Positions 1 to 8,149 of a stretch of DNA of 64,000 nt are shown one piece after another. The stretch lies in the NCBI GenBank assembly GCA_002918705.1, contig PQKR01000010.1, forward strand, positions 1 through 64,000. Direction: 5' to 3'. Origin of the DNA: Escherichia sp. ESNIH1 (lineage in GTDB: Bacteria; Pseudomonadota; Gammaproteobacteria; Enterobacterales; Enterobacteriaceae). The stretch's first letter is position 1. Each line of letters starts with the position of its first letter. The notes under the pieces are model-generated. The model saw nothing but the letters and a program-made list of their open reading frames with translations, did not search any database and was not told the origin of the DNA. The translations under genes and the position numbers were made by a program.

Positions 1-2415
1 CAGGTAGGGATCACCCGCCACGCCCGGCGGCAGAGGCTGCATCATGCCATCCAGAATGCGTAGGCCTGTGTTCCAGACCGGATAGCCAATCGGCACGCTG
101 GGCCCGCTGACCCCGGCCAACGCCTCGCCATAAGCTGGATACGCGCTGACATCTACCGCCGCTTCCGTCGGGCCATAGAGGTTATGCAGCGGCACGCCGG
201 TTACGCTTTCCCATTCGCGGCAGAGATCCGTTGGCAGCGCTTCGCCGCTGCAAAAGACGTTACGCAGCGTCCGGCAGCTTGCCTGCGCCCTCTCCGGCGT
301 CAGAGAGGCGACAAACGCCGCCAGCATCGAGGGGACAAAGTGAGTAGTGGTCACCCCGTAACGGGCAAAAAAGTCCTGAAGCGCCAGCGGATCGCGGTGC
401 GCCTCCGGCTCAGCCATCACCAGCTTCGCTCCGGCAATAAAGGGCCAGAAAAACTCCCACACCGAGACGTCAAAGCTGCACGGCGTCTTTTGCGCCACCA
501 CGTCCTGTGTGCCCAGCGGATAGCTCGCCTGCATCCACAGCAGACGATTGACGATGGCCGTCTGCCCCACCATTACCCCTTTCGGACGGCCCGTCGAGCC
601 GGAGGTAAAGATGATATAGGCGGTATGCTCTGGCTTTGAGAGCGCCAACGCGGGTGCGTTCGTCACCGGCAGCGGCGCGCTATAGCAGAGGTGGGCGAGC
701 TGCGGGATCGCGCTGAACCGCACCCGCTGATCCTCAGCAGTGATCAACAGCCGCGGCTGGGCATCCTCCAGCATCATATGCAGTCGGTCATCCGGGTAAC
801 CGGTATCCAGAGGTAGCCAGGCGGCCCCTGCCTCGACAATGGCGTGCAGGGCCAGGGTGAGAAAGACTGAACGCGGCAGCGCCACGGCGACGCTGTCCCC
901 AGGTTGAACGCCGTGCTGGCGTAACACCTGCGCCAGGGCGATGACCTGCTCGCGCATCTCGCGGTAGCTGAACTGCCAGCGGGCATCCGCCAGCGCCGGA
1001 GCGTCAGGCGTTTTTTCACTCTGAGCGGCGACAAGGGCGCTGAGGGTGGTGGCCGGCAGGCTGATGCGGGTGTCGTTGATACGGGCAATCTTCTCCTGCT
1101 CCGCGGGCAGAATGAGCGCCGCCTCGCCGCAGCGCAGGGCCGGATTATCAGCAAACTGGCGCAGCAGCGCGTCCAGCCTGGCGGCATGAACGGTTAGTGT
1201 GGCCTCATCATAGCGCTGGCGGTTGGCGAGGATCTCTACCGCCAGGCCATCCTTGTCGTCAGGAATAAGCGCAATCTCCAGGTCGTTAACCGGCCCGGTG
1301 GCCAGGGTATGGGTGGTTCCCGCCGTCCCGTCAATATTCAGCTGGTAGTCAAACATTTTCACGTTGAATACTGGACCAAACAGGGCGCGGTCGCTTGTTA
1401 CCTGCCCGCTATCGCGCACGATCTGCTCGGCGTCATAGCGCTGGTGGCGGCGCATCTTTTTCAACCGGGCAGCAAGTTTTTGTGCCAGCGCGTCAAGGCT
1501 CTCTGCCGGATCAACGTTCACCGCCAGAGGCAGGACGTTGAGCACCGGGCCGGTGGCGCAGAGCGCAGCGGATCCCATCCGGCGCATAAAGATAAACCCG
1601 GCGGCGTAGTCCCTACGTCCGCAAAGACGGGCGAGCCAGAGAGAGACCAGCGCCAGAGCAAGATCCGGCGGCTGGCAACGGCTGTTCCGTGCAACAAGGC
1701 GAGAAAACGCCTCGGCGTCGAGAGTCAGCTTTAGACGCAAAATATCGGCGGTAGAGGCGCGTCCCGGCAGCGGGCTGGTAGAGAGCGATACCGGCGGCGG
1801 CAGGCTCTGGCTTACCTCACGCCACCAGGCCGCGTCCCGGCTATAGGCCTCGCTATCGCGATAGCGCTGATACTCTTCCACTACCTCAACGAAGGGGGTA
1901 AAAGGCGATGCCGGTGCCGGTTCGCCGCGTCGCCACGCACTGTAGATAGCGGCAATATGGCGGGTGATGGCCGGGAAGCTGAAGCCATCCACCAGCAGGT
2001 GGTGATAGCGCTGATACCAGTACCAGCGGCGCTCCCCAAGGCGGAGCAGCGCATGGTGAAACAGCGGTTGACCGCCGTCGACGCGCAGATTCTGGGCTAA
2101 ATCACCCTGCATCACGGCCATTGCCGCGGCATGGGGATCGGCGCTGGCGCGCAGGTCATGGACCGCAGGCGGCATCAGCGGCATGGCTTCATCGATCCAC
2201 TGAAACACCTCTCCGTTATCCTCAACAAAGCGGCTGCGCAGGGTATCGGCATGGCCCATACCGGTGACAATCGCCTCGCCAAATAGCGCCTCATTCAGCT
2301 CGCTATCTTCGATGACAACATAGTGCGCCACGCTCCAGGCGTTAGGCAACGTGGAGAGCGTTTCCGCCATCCAGATCCCGGTCTGGGCCGCAACCAGCGG
2401 CAGACGTTTCGACAT
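1..2415 (-). CDS. entF: Enterobactin synthase component F (partial, N-terminal 805 codons)
   Basis: Non-ribosomal peptide synthetase that activates serine and assembles the enterobactin trilactone in the cytoplasm. The reading frame stays open from the ATG at 2415 to the window edge, so the C-terminal part (end of adenylation, carrier and thioesterase domains) is missing. Visible domains: a condensation domain with the HHLLVDG catalytic motif (around 1979-2008), then an adenylation domain with the core motif FTSGSTGRPKG (around 570-605). The N-terminus MSKRLPLVAAQTGIWMAE fits EntF. It lies 10 bp downstream of ybdZ and two genes downstream of fes, as in E. coli. Expected to be iron-repressed from the fes promoter. 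Identity is close to certain. Confidence 0.96.
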   Translation of the reverse strand, partial: MSKRLPLVAAQTGIWMAETLSTLPNAWSVAHYVVIEDSELNEALFGEAIVTGMGHADTLRSRFVEDNGEVFQWIDEAMPLMPPAVHDLRASADPHAAAMAVMQGDLAQNLRVDGGQPLFHHALLRLGERRWYWYQRYHHLLVDGFSFPAITRHIAAIYSAWRRGEPAPASPFTPFVEVVEEYQRYRDSEAYSRDAAWWREVSQSLPPPVSLSTSPLPGRASTADILRLKLTLDAEAFSRLVARNSRCQPPDLALALVSLWLARLCGRRDYAAGFIFMRRMGSAALCATGPVLNVLPLAVNVDPAESLDALAQKLAARLKKMRRHQRYDAEQIVRDSGQVTSDRALFGPVFNVKMFDYQLNIDGTAGTTHTLATGPVNDLEIALIPDDKDGLAVEILANRQRYDEATLTVHAARLDALLRQFADNPALRCGEAALILPAEQEKIARINDTRISLPATTLSALVAAQSEKTPDAPALADARWQFSYREMREQVIALAQVLRQHGVQPGDSVAVALPRSVFLTLALHAIVEAGAAWLPLDTGYPDDRLHMMLEDAQPRLLITAEDQRVRFSAIPQLAHLCYSAPLPVTNAPALALSKPEHTAYIIFTSGSTGRPKGVMVGQTAIVNRLLWMQASYPLGTQDVVAQKTPCSFDVSVWEFFWPFIAGAKLVMAEPEAHRDPLALQDFFARYGVTTTHFVPSMLAAFVASLTPERAQASCRTLRNVFCSGEALPTDLCREWESVTGVPLHNLYGPTEAAVDVSAYPAYGEALAGVSGPSVPIGYPVWNTGLRILDGMMQPLPPGVAGDPYL

Positions 2416-2425
2416 GAGGTGCTCC

Positions 2426-2629
2426 TTAACGCGCATGATACGCTGGGGTGAGGTTCTGCCACTGCGCCGCCAGCCAGGCGTGACACACTGACTGCGGCTG
2501 CGGGTCGGCAACGATGTGCCAGCCCGGCGGCAGAGCGCACTGCTGCGGCCACAGGCTATAGCACTGCTGCGCATTTTGCAGAATGTAAAACTGACCCTCT
2601 GGATCGTCGAAGGGATTACTGAACTCCAT
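2426..2629 (-). CDS. ybdZ: MbtH-like protein YbdZ
   Basis: A 67-residue MbtH-family protein that binds adenylation domains of NRPSs and supports their folding and activity; here the partner is EntF. It starts MEFSNPFDDP and has the family's N-terminal NPFDDP element and the spaced tryptophans (W27, W37, W52, W57). Length matches the family (about 70). It sits between fes and entF with short gaps (27 and 10 bp), the standard enterobacterial order, so it is translated from the same iron-regulated message. Confidence 0.95.
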   Translation of the reverse strand: MEFSNPFDDPEGQFYILQNAQQCYSLWPQQCALPPGWHIVADPQPQSVCHAWLAAQWQNLTPAYHAR

Positions 2630-2656
2630 ACCACACTCCTGTCGTGGAAAAATGCT

Positions 2657-3877
2657 TTACGACGCGGCCTGAACCCACGGCTGCCAGAGCGTCATCAGCC
2701 CTGCGGTTAGCCCGCCGCGCCAGCACAGCGCGTCGTGTCCGCCGTCGGTGGGACGCCAAAAGAGCGCCGCTGTCGCCGGCTGTAAAAGAGAGTAGAGCGA
2801 CTGGTTAACGCGGAAAATGAGCGGTTCACGGGTCCCCGCCTCCAGCACGATGCGTAGTTTCAGCGGCTGCGGCGTGCCGGTTTTGAGCTGCTCGATAATC
2901 ACACCATCCTGCTGTGCGCCGCGATGCGGCCACCAGTAGGAGCCGGACTGGCTTAGCACACAGCCGAAACGCGCTGGCCAGTTCAGTCCGGCATAGAGCG
3001 AGGCCAGGCCGCCAAAGCTCTGCCCGGCCACCACCGTGCGCGATGCCTCATCGCTGAACGGGGCCTGAGCCTTGACCTGGGGGAGCAGCTCTTCCTGTAA
3101 CGCCTGCCAGAACTGCGGGTTACAGGGCAGCTCGCGGCTACGCTGGGTGTTATCAATCGAGTCAATCAGCAGATAGACCGCTGGCGGTAGCTTGCCTTCC
3201 CGGGTTAGCGCGGCAAGGGCGGGCCAGATGGGCATACTCTGCGCCCAGAACTGGCCGTCCAGCAGCACCGCCAGCGGGCGTTCGCTAACGTTCTCCTCGC
3301 CGGTGGTGTAGATCCAGACCCGCCGTTTGTTGCCCAGTCGGCGGCTGCGCCAGGAAATGCAGGCCGGGGGCGTATAAGGGGTGTCCTGCGGGGCATGCCA
3401 GCCTGGCTGCTCTGGTGCATCAGGCATCTCAAGGGCCGAGACCGGATGACCGCGCCCTCCTCGCCACGACAGCGGATTGAGCGGATCGGCAACGGCGTGG
3501 GCCAGCAATTTGCGCCAGCCTTCGCGCAGGGCCATACGGTCCGGCACCTCGCCTGTAAATGCCGATTCAGCAAAGTCCTGTGCATTTTCAGAGGGGATGA
3601 GGCAGTAGCTGCCGCGCCAGCGGGCGTTGAGCGAGGTCTGCCAGAACCAGACGTCGGTACCGGGGACGCGGCTCAGGGATTGAGGTCTGGCGTTTTGGTG
3701 ATGATCGGTCACACCGGTGATGTAGATCCATACATGCTGTACAGAAGAGGTCACCTCCGACCCGGCCGGATCGCGCCACCAGAAGGTAACCTGACACCGG
3801 TCCTCACCGTCCCGGAACCATTCAGGTCCCTGTTTTGACTCCCACCAGGCATCGCTGCCCGTTGCTCGCATCGTCAC
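2657..3877 (-). CDS. fes: Enterochelin (ferric enterobactin) esterase
   Basis: Cytoplasmic esterase that cleaves the trilactone backbone of ferric enterobactin so that iron can be released. 406 residues, close to E. coli Fes, with no signal peptide. An N-terminal enterochelin-esterase domain (VTFWWRDPAGSE, ITGVTDHHQN) is followed by an alpha/beta-hydrolase domain with nucleophile motif GQSFGG (Ser near 287) and GGHDALCW (His near 381). The start at 3877 (MTMRATGS) is chosen because the next in-frame Met is two codons on and the N-terminus aligns with E. coli Fes. First gene of fes-ybdZ-entF, divergent from fepA across a shared Fur-type control region. Confidence 0.96.
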   Translation of the reverse strand: MTMRATGSDAWWESKQGPEWFRDGEDRCQVTFWWRDPAGSEVTSSVQHVWIYITGVTDHHQNARPQSLSRVPGTDVWFWQTSLNARWRGSYCLIPSENAQDFAESAFTGEVPDRMALREGWRKLLAHAVADPLNPLSWRGGRGHPVSALEMPDAPEQPGWHAPQDTPYTPPACISWRSRRLGNKRRVWIYTTGEENVSERPLAVLLDGQFWAQSMPIWPALAALTREGKLPPAVYLLIDSIDNTQRSRELPCNPQFWQALQEELLPQVKAQAPFSDEASRTVVAGQSFGGLASLYAGLNWPARFGCVLSQSGSYWWPHRGAQQDGVIIEQLKTGTPQPLKLRIVLEAGTREPLIFRVNQSLYSLLQPATAALFWRPTDGGHDALCWRGGLTAGLMTLWQPWVQAAS

Positions 3878-4079
3878 CCTAATTAACCCCGTACTTATTG
3901 CGGCATTTTTTCAAATGTAAGAAAAATTATCGATAATATTATTGATAACTATTTGCATTTGCAATAGCGTATTGGCGCGCTGTGGGAAGCGCGTCTTTCA
4001 CATAATCAGGTCATGAGCCGCGTGCGTGCAGGGTACAAGGATAGGTAGGCGGTCTTCTGGCGATAAAACAGGTAACATA
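3878..4079. promoter_or_regulatory. fes/fepA divergent control region with Fur-like box
   Basis: 202-bp gap between two divergent iron-uptake genes. The AT-rich stretch at about 3925-3961 contains overlapping Fur-like hexamers (ATTATCGATAATATTATTG, then GATAACTATTTGCATTTGC), consistent with the GATAAT-type Fur consensus and with the known Fur-controlled bidirectional fes-fepA promoter of E. coli. Exact promoter elements were not assigned. The fepA start at 4080 is preceded by a weak ribosome site (CAGGT). Confidence 0.75.
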
Positions 4080-6302
4080 ATGAATAACAAGATTAAGTCC
4101 CTGGCCATATTGGTCAATCTGGGCATTTACGGGGTTGCACTACCGCTTCATGCAGAGGAGACGCCTGCCGGGGATGACACTATCGTTGTCACCGCCGCCG
4201 AGCAGAATCTTCAGGCTCCTGGCGTCTCTACTATCACCGCCGATGAGATCCGTAAAAATCCGCCCGCTCGCGACGTCTCTGAAATTATTCGTACCATGCC
4301 GGGGGTCAACCTCACCGGTAACTCTACCAGCGGCCAGCGCGGCAACAGCCGTCAGATCGATATTCGCGGTATGGGCCCGGAAAACACGCTGATCCTGATC
4401 GACGGCAAGCCGGTCACCAGCCGCAACTCGGTGCGCCTGGGCTGGCGCGGCGAGCGCGACACACGGGGTGATACCAGCTGGGTACCCCCTGAGATGATCG
4501 AGCGCATCGAAGTGATCCGTGGCCCGGCGGCGGCACGCTATGGCAACGGTGCAGCGGGCGGCGTGGTCAATATCATCACCAAGAAGTCCAGCAGCGAGTG
4601 GCACGGCGCGTGGGACACCTACCTCAACGCACCGGAACACAAATCTGAAGGCTCAACCAAGCGCACCAACTTCAACCTGACCGGCCCGCTGGGGGGCGAT
4701 TTCAGCTTCCGCCTCTACGGCAACCTGGAGAAAACCCAGGCCGACGCCTGGGATATCAACAAAGGCCACGAATCTGAGCGTACCGGCAGCTACGCGGGCA
4801 CCATGCCGGCCGGGCGTGAAGGGGTGACCAATAAAGATGTGAATGGTCAGCTACGCTGGGATTTTGCCCCCATGAACTCGCTGGAGCTGGAGGCAGGCTA
4901 CAGCCGTCAGGGCAACCTCTACGCGGGCGATACCCAGAACACCAACACCAACGCGCTGGTGAAAAAGAACTACGGCAAAGAGACCAACCGTCTCTATCGC
5001 CAGAACTACGCCCTGACCTGGAACGGCGGCTGGGATAACGGCGTCACGACCAACACCTATGCGCAGTACGAGCACACCCGCAACACGCGTAATAACGAAG
5101 GCCTGGCAGGCGGTACCGAAGGGATCTTCTCTGACGAGAACTTCTCGAATATCGATCTTGCCGACGTGCTGCTGCATAGCGAAGTTAACCTGCCGCTGGA
5201 TCTGCTGGTCAACCAGACCCTGACGCTGGGCACCGAGTGGAACCAGCAGCGCATGAAGGATCTGGCCTCCAACACCCAGTCGCTGACCGAAGGCGGCACC
5301 ATTGCCGGGGTAGATCCCACCAACCGCAGCCCCTACTCCCAGGCAGAGATCTTCTCTCTGTTTGCGGAAAACAACATGGAGCTGACCGACAGTACCATGC
5401 TGACGCCGGGCCTGCGCTTCGACCATCACACCATAGTTGGCGATAACTGGAGCCCATCCCTGAACCTCTCCCAGGGGCTAACGGATGACATTACGCTGAA
5501 AATGGGTATTGCTCGCGCCTATAAAGCGCCAAGCCTCTACCAGACTAACCCGAACTACATCCTCTATAGCCGCGGCCAGGGCTGCTATGCCAGCGCCGGT
5601 GCCTGTTACCTGATGGGTAATGACGATCTGAAAGCGGAAACCAGCATCAACAAAGAGGTGGGGCTGGAGTTCAAGCGCGACGGCTGGCTGGCGGGCGTGA
5701 CCTGGTTCCGCAACGACTATCGCGACAAGATTGAAGCGGGCTATGCGCCAATTGGCAAAGCCTCTAAGGCATCCACGGATATTTACCAGTGGGAGAACGT
5801 GCCGAAGGCGGTAGTGGAAGGGTTAGAAGGGACGCTCAACGTGCCGGTGACCGATACGGTGAACTGGACCAACAACCTGACCTATATGCTGCAGAGCAAG
5901 AACAAAACCACCGGCGATCGTCTCTCTATTATTCCGGAGTATACGCTGAACTCGACGCTGAGCTGGCAGATCCGCCAGGACATCTCCGTGCAGTCCACCT
6001 TCACCTGGTACGGCAAGCAGCAGCCGAAGATCTATAACTACAAAGGCAACCGCGCCACAGGCAGCGAAACCGATGAGGTGAGCCCGTACAGCATCGTTGG
6101 CCTGAGCGGCACCTGGGATGCGACCAAAAACGTCAGTCTGACGGCAGGCGTGGATAACGTCTTTGATAAACGCCAGTGGCGCGCGGGTAACGCCCAGACC
6201 ACCGGTAACGATACGACGAAGTCCTATATGTACGGCGCAGGCGCAGCGACCTATAACGAGCCGGGCCGCACCTGGTATATGAGTGTCAATACGCACTTTT
6301 AA
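4080..6302 (+). CDS. fepA: Ferric enterobactin outer-membrane receptor FepA
   Basis: TonB-dependent receptor that imports ferric enterobactin across the outer membrane. From the ATG at 4080 the product is 740 residues. It starts MNNKIKSLAILVNLGIYG, a Sec signal peptide like that of E. coli FepA. A TonB box (DTIVVTAAEQ) opens the mature protein. The plug carries NPPARDVSEIIRTMPGVNL and RGPAAARYGNGAAGGVVN. The beta-barrel ends in ...YMSVNTHF with the C-terminal Phe needed for outer-membrane insertion. An upstream in-frame start at 4026 is rejected because it would put 18 non-homologous residues before the signal peptide. Divergent from fes. In E. coli entD follows fepA; here it does not. Confidence 0.97.
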   Translation: MNNKIKSLAILVNLGIYGVALPLHAEETPAGDDTIVVTAAEQNLQAPGVSTITADEIRKNPPARDVSEIIRTMPGVNLTGNSTSGQRGNSRQIDIRGMGPENTLILIDGKPVTSRNSVRLGWRGERDTRGDTSWVPPEMIERIEVIRGPAAARYGNGAAGGVVNIITKKSSSEWHGAWDTYLNAPEHKSEGSTKRTNFNLTGPLGGDFSFRLYGNLEKTQADAWDINKGHESERTGSYAGTMPAGREGVTNKDVNGQLRWDFAPMNSLELEAGYSRQGNLYAGDTQNTNTNALVKKNYGKETNRLYRQNYALTWNGGWDNGVTTNTYAQYEHTRNTRNNEGLAGGTEGIFSDENFSNIDLADVLLHSEVNLPLDLLVNQTLTLGTEWNQQRMKDLASNTQSLTEGGTIAGVDPTNRSPYSQAEIFSLFAENNMELTDSTMLTPGLRFDHHTIVGDNWSPSLNLSQGLTDDITLKMGIARAYKAPSLYQTNPNYILYSRGQGCYASAGACYLMGNDDLKAETSINKEVGLEFKRDGWLAGVTWFRNDYRDKIEAGYAPIGKASKASTDIYQWENVPKAVVEGLEGTLNVPVTDTVNWTNNLTYMLQSKNKTTGDRLSIIPEYTLNSTLSWQIRQDISVQSTFTWYGKQQPKIYNYKGNRATGSETDEVSPYSIVGLSGTWDATKNVSLTAGVDNVFDKRQWRAGNAQTTGNDTTKSYMYGAGAATYNEPGRTWYMSVNTHF

Positions 6303-6322
6303 TCATTAGCAGTACAGCATCA

Positions 6323-6366
6323 TGCGCCTCCTTTTGTAAGGGAGGCGCACTCTCCTTCCCTTTTTT
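6323..6366. terminator. Terminator after fepA
   Basis: Perfect 9-bp inverted repeat TGCGCCTCC / GGAGGCGCA (6323-6331 and 6341-6349) with a 9-base loop, followed after a pyrimidine-rich stretch by six T residues. It lies 20 bp after the fepA stop. The T-run is about ten bases from the stem, so it is a somewhat loose intrinsic terminator. Confidence 0.7.
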
Positions 6367-6650
6367 ATTATCCTGTCAGCGAATAGAAGAAACGATAATT
6401 TACAATTTAAGAAAATTCTTAGATTGCTCCACTATTGCGCTTTCGCTACATTGCCCTCTTTTATCGTATTTATACAGATCACGTTTTAGTCTTTTAAAAA
6501 ATAATTATTCATAAAACGCTGGTATTATTAGCATAATTGAAGCAGGGGGCACCTTGGTAAATTTTGTTATGGAAATGATAAAAAATAACCAACCGCAGCA
6601 AATCTTAAGCGCTGCTAATCTTTTTAATTCTCTTCTTTAAAATCTATACT
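6367..6650. other. AT-rich leader before the ToxR-like regulator
   Basis: 284 bp of conspicuously AT-rich DNA with no ORF of note. It must carry the promoter for the downstream regulator, but several AT-rich hexamers could serve as -10 elements and I cannot choose one. No strong Shine-Dalgarno sequence precedes the ATG at 6651. AT-rich DNA of this kind is a typical H-NS target (inference). Confidence 0.5.
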
Positions 6651-7535
6651 ATGCATATGCTTATCAATAAGTGGCGGCTTGATCCCTCGCTGAATGCGCT
6701 TGTTCATACGGAAACAGGTGAAATTCAGCGCCTGGGTGAATTTCATTACATTCTGCTGGAGACGCTGGTAAACCATCCTGGAGAGGTATTATCCCGCAAT
6801 TTTCTTATCAATGCGGTTTGGAAAAACCGGGTAGTGGGTAATAACAGCCTACCGACGGCTATCTATGCCTTACGGGCAGCACTGGGCGATGACGGGCGGT
6901 TGCAGGAAATCATAAAAACGGTGCCGAAAAAAGGCTATGTTTTTAATAAAGATTTTATTACGTACCCTAACGAGCCGTTGATAACCGAAACGGTAGATGA
7001 GAAAGATAACCAGGCGCCGTCGCCAGGATTGCCTCATGCCCCGCCCATGAGGGGCCTGCGGCCTGTTATCACGTCAAAAATATTTATCAGTATATCTATT
7101 GCTATCATCATGTTGATATATTTATTAATAACGTATTATACGCACCCTGCTCAGGACAACCGGCGTGTCTCCCTTTCAGCAGAGGGGAGTGAGTTAACGT
7201 TAAAAAACGAAACGATTAAAGATTACTCACGCATTAGGATCTATCACCTGCATTCAGGCAGCGATCCCGGCCATGCCGCACAGCTGGCGAAACATATGCC
7301 CACTGCCCTGCAATCTATTAACGCAAAGTTACAGAGCCAACAAATGAGTGCCGTTTTTTATTACAGTGAGTCGGTCGCAAAATTATCGATAACCTTACTC
7401 GTCCAGGATAATTGCCATCACCAATATCAATTAATGATGGGTATTTTAAACTGGCAGTCTGGAATGCAAGATTTGAATTCTATTATTTATCAAGCAGCTG
7501 AGAAAACTATAAATGAAATACCAGCATGTCAGTGA
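6651..7535 (+). CDS. ToxR/CadC-like membrane-anchored transcriptional regulator
   Basis: 294 residues in three parts. Residues about 5-102 form a winged-helix domain of the OmpR/ToxR type (start MHMLINKWRLDPSLN; LSRNFLINAVWKN; TVPKKGYVFNK, the typical wing motif). A linker follows, then one membrane segment at about 143-163 (IFISISIAIIMLIYLLITYY). The remaining ~130 residues would lie in the periplasm, with two cysteines (C255, C293). This is the layout of ToxR, TcpP and CadC, which sense a periplasmic signal and bind DNA directly from the membrane. The next gene overlaps by 23 bp and encodes a signal-peptide protein, recalling toxRS/tcpPH and E. coli yqeIJ. Target genes and signal are unknown. 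AT-rich compared with its neighbours, suggesting acquisition. Confidence 0.85.
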   Translation: MHMLINKWRLDPSLNALVHTETGEIQRLGEFHYILLETLVNHPGEVLSRNFLINAVWKNRVVGNNSLPTAIYALRAALGDDGRLQEIIKTVPKKGYVFNKDFITYPNEPLITETVDEKDNQAPSPGLPHAPPMRGLRPVITSKIFISISIAIIMLIYLLITYYTHPAQDNRRVSLSAEGSELTLKNETIKDYSRIRIYHLHSGSDPGHAAQLAKHMPTALQSINAKLQSQQMSAVFYYSESVAKLSITLLVQDNCHHQYQLMMGILNWQSGMQDLNSIIYQAAEKTINEIPACQ

Positions 7536-7986
7536 TCTTTTTTGCTATTTGATATTCACACTATCAATAATTTGCCTTTCGGCATCCGCATCGGCTGCCA
7601 TTGTGCGAACAGACTTAGTTTTTTATGATTTAGCGACGGCAAGCCAGCGTAGCTATACCTTGCATATGCTTCCCAACGCAAACGGCGCACGGGTTATGCT
7701 GCACCGTAAAGACAATCAGTTCTCTTTATCAACGCTCGTCGCGACCTGTATTAATAGACAATCGACTACCGATGCGCAGGGGTATCTGTGGTTGAACGAG
7801 ACCGCACTGCAACATGCCGATCCCGCTCTTTTACCGATCCTCAATTTTACTCAGGATAATCGACTGCGTGTGGCGATAAAGCCCCTGGAGAATGCGCAAT
7901 CGGTTCTGCTGGATAGAGACAGCCTCACCGTAATGATCGTTGATCCTGCCATGATGACGCTGGGCACGGCGGGCTGCCAACGTTAA
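7513..7986 (+). CDS. Small periplasmic partner protein of the ToxR-like regulator (unknown family)
   Basis: 157 residues. A hydrophobic segment at about 9-28 ending ASASAA reads as a Sec signal peptide, so the mature ~128 residues are probably periplasmic. The mature part has two cysteines (C79, C155), mirroring the two periplasmic cysteines of the regulator encoded just upstream. I do not recognise a domain. The start ATG at 7513 lies inside the upstream gene (23-bp overlap), implying coupled translation. By position it resembles the small effectors ToxS, TcpH and YqeJ, which assist or protect their membrane regulators. That role is inference from context only. Confidence 0.7.
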   Translation: MKYQHVSDLFCYLIFTLSIICLSASASAAIVRTDLVFYDLATASQRSYTLHMLPNANGARVMLHRKDNQFSLSTLVATCINRQSTTDAQGYLWLNETALQHADPALLPILNFTQDNRLRVAIKPLENAQSVLLDRDSLTVMIVDPAMMTLGTAGCQR

Positions 7987-8039
7987 GCCAGCTGATTTTT
8001 CGGCCCGAATAAAAGCGGCTTTTAACCTGCGGCTATACG

Positions 8040-8058
8040 TTATGCGTTTATCGCATAA
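8040..8058. promoter_or_regulatory. Palindrome upstream of the Dpp/Opp-type operon
   Basis: Perfect inverted repeat TTATGCG-N5-CGCATAA about 90 bp before the binding-protein start, inside the 163-bp gap after the ToxR-like pair. No T-run follows on either strand, so it looks more like an operator than a terminator. The binding protein is unknown. Confidence 0.4.
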
Positions 8059-8149
8059 GCTAAGTTGAATTATGACTTTCGGCAAAACGCTAACCCCCCT
8101 AACGTAGCGGGATAACGCCTTTAATGACATAACTTTACAGGGATTGCCG

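Noticed and set aside
774-1187. Minus-strand ORF within entF
   Set aside because: It lies in another frame of the entF coding region; only the EntF frame shows NRPS motifs.
2295-2552. Minus-strand ORF overlapping entF and ybdZ
   Set aside because: Frame-shifted shadow of entF and ybdZ with no family resemblance or ribosome site.
3395-3838. Plus-strand ORF opposite fes
   Set aside because: Antisense shadow of fes in GC-rich DNA; composition reflects third-codon bias.
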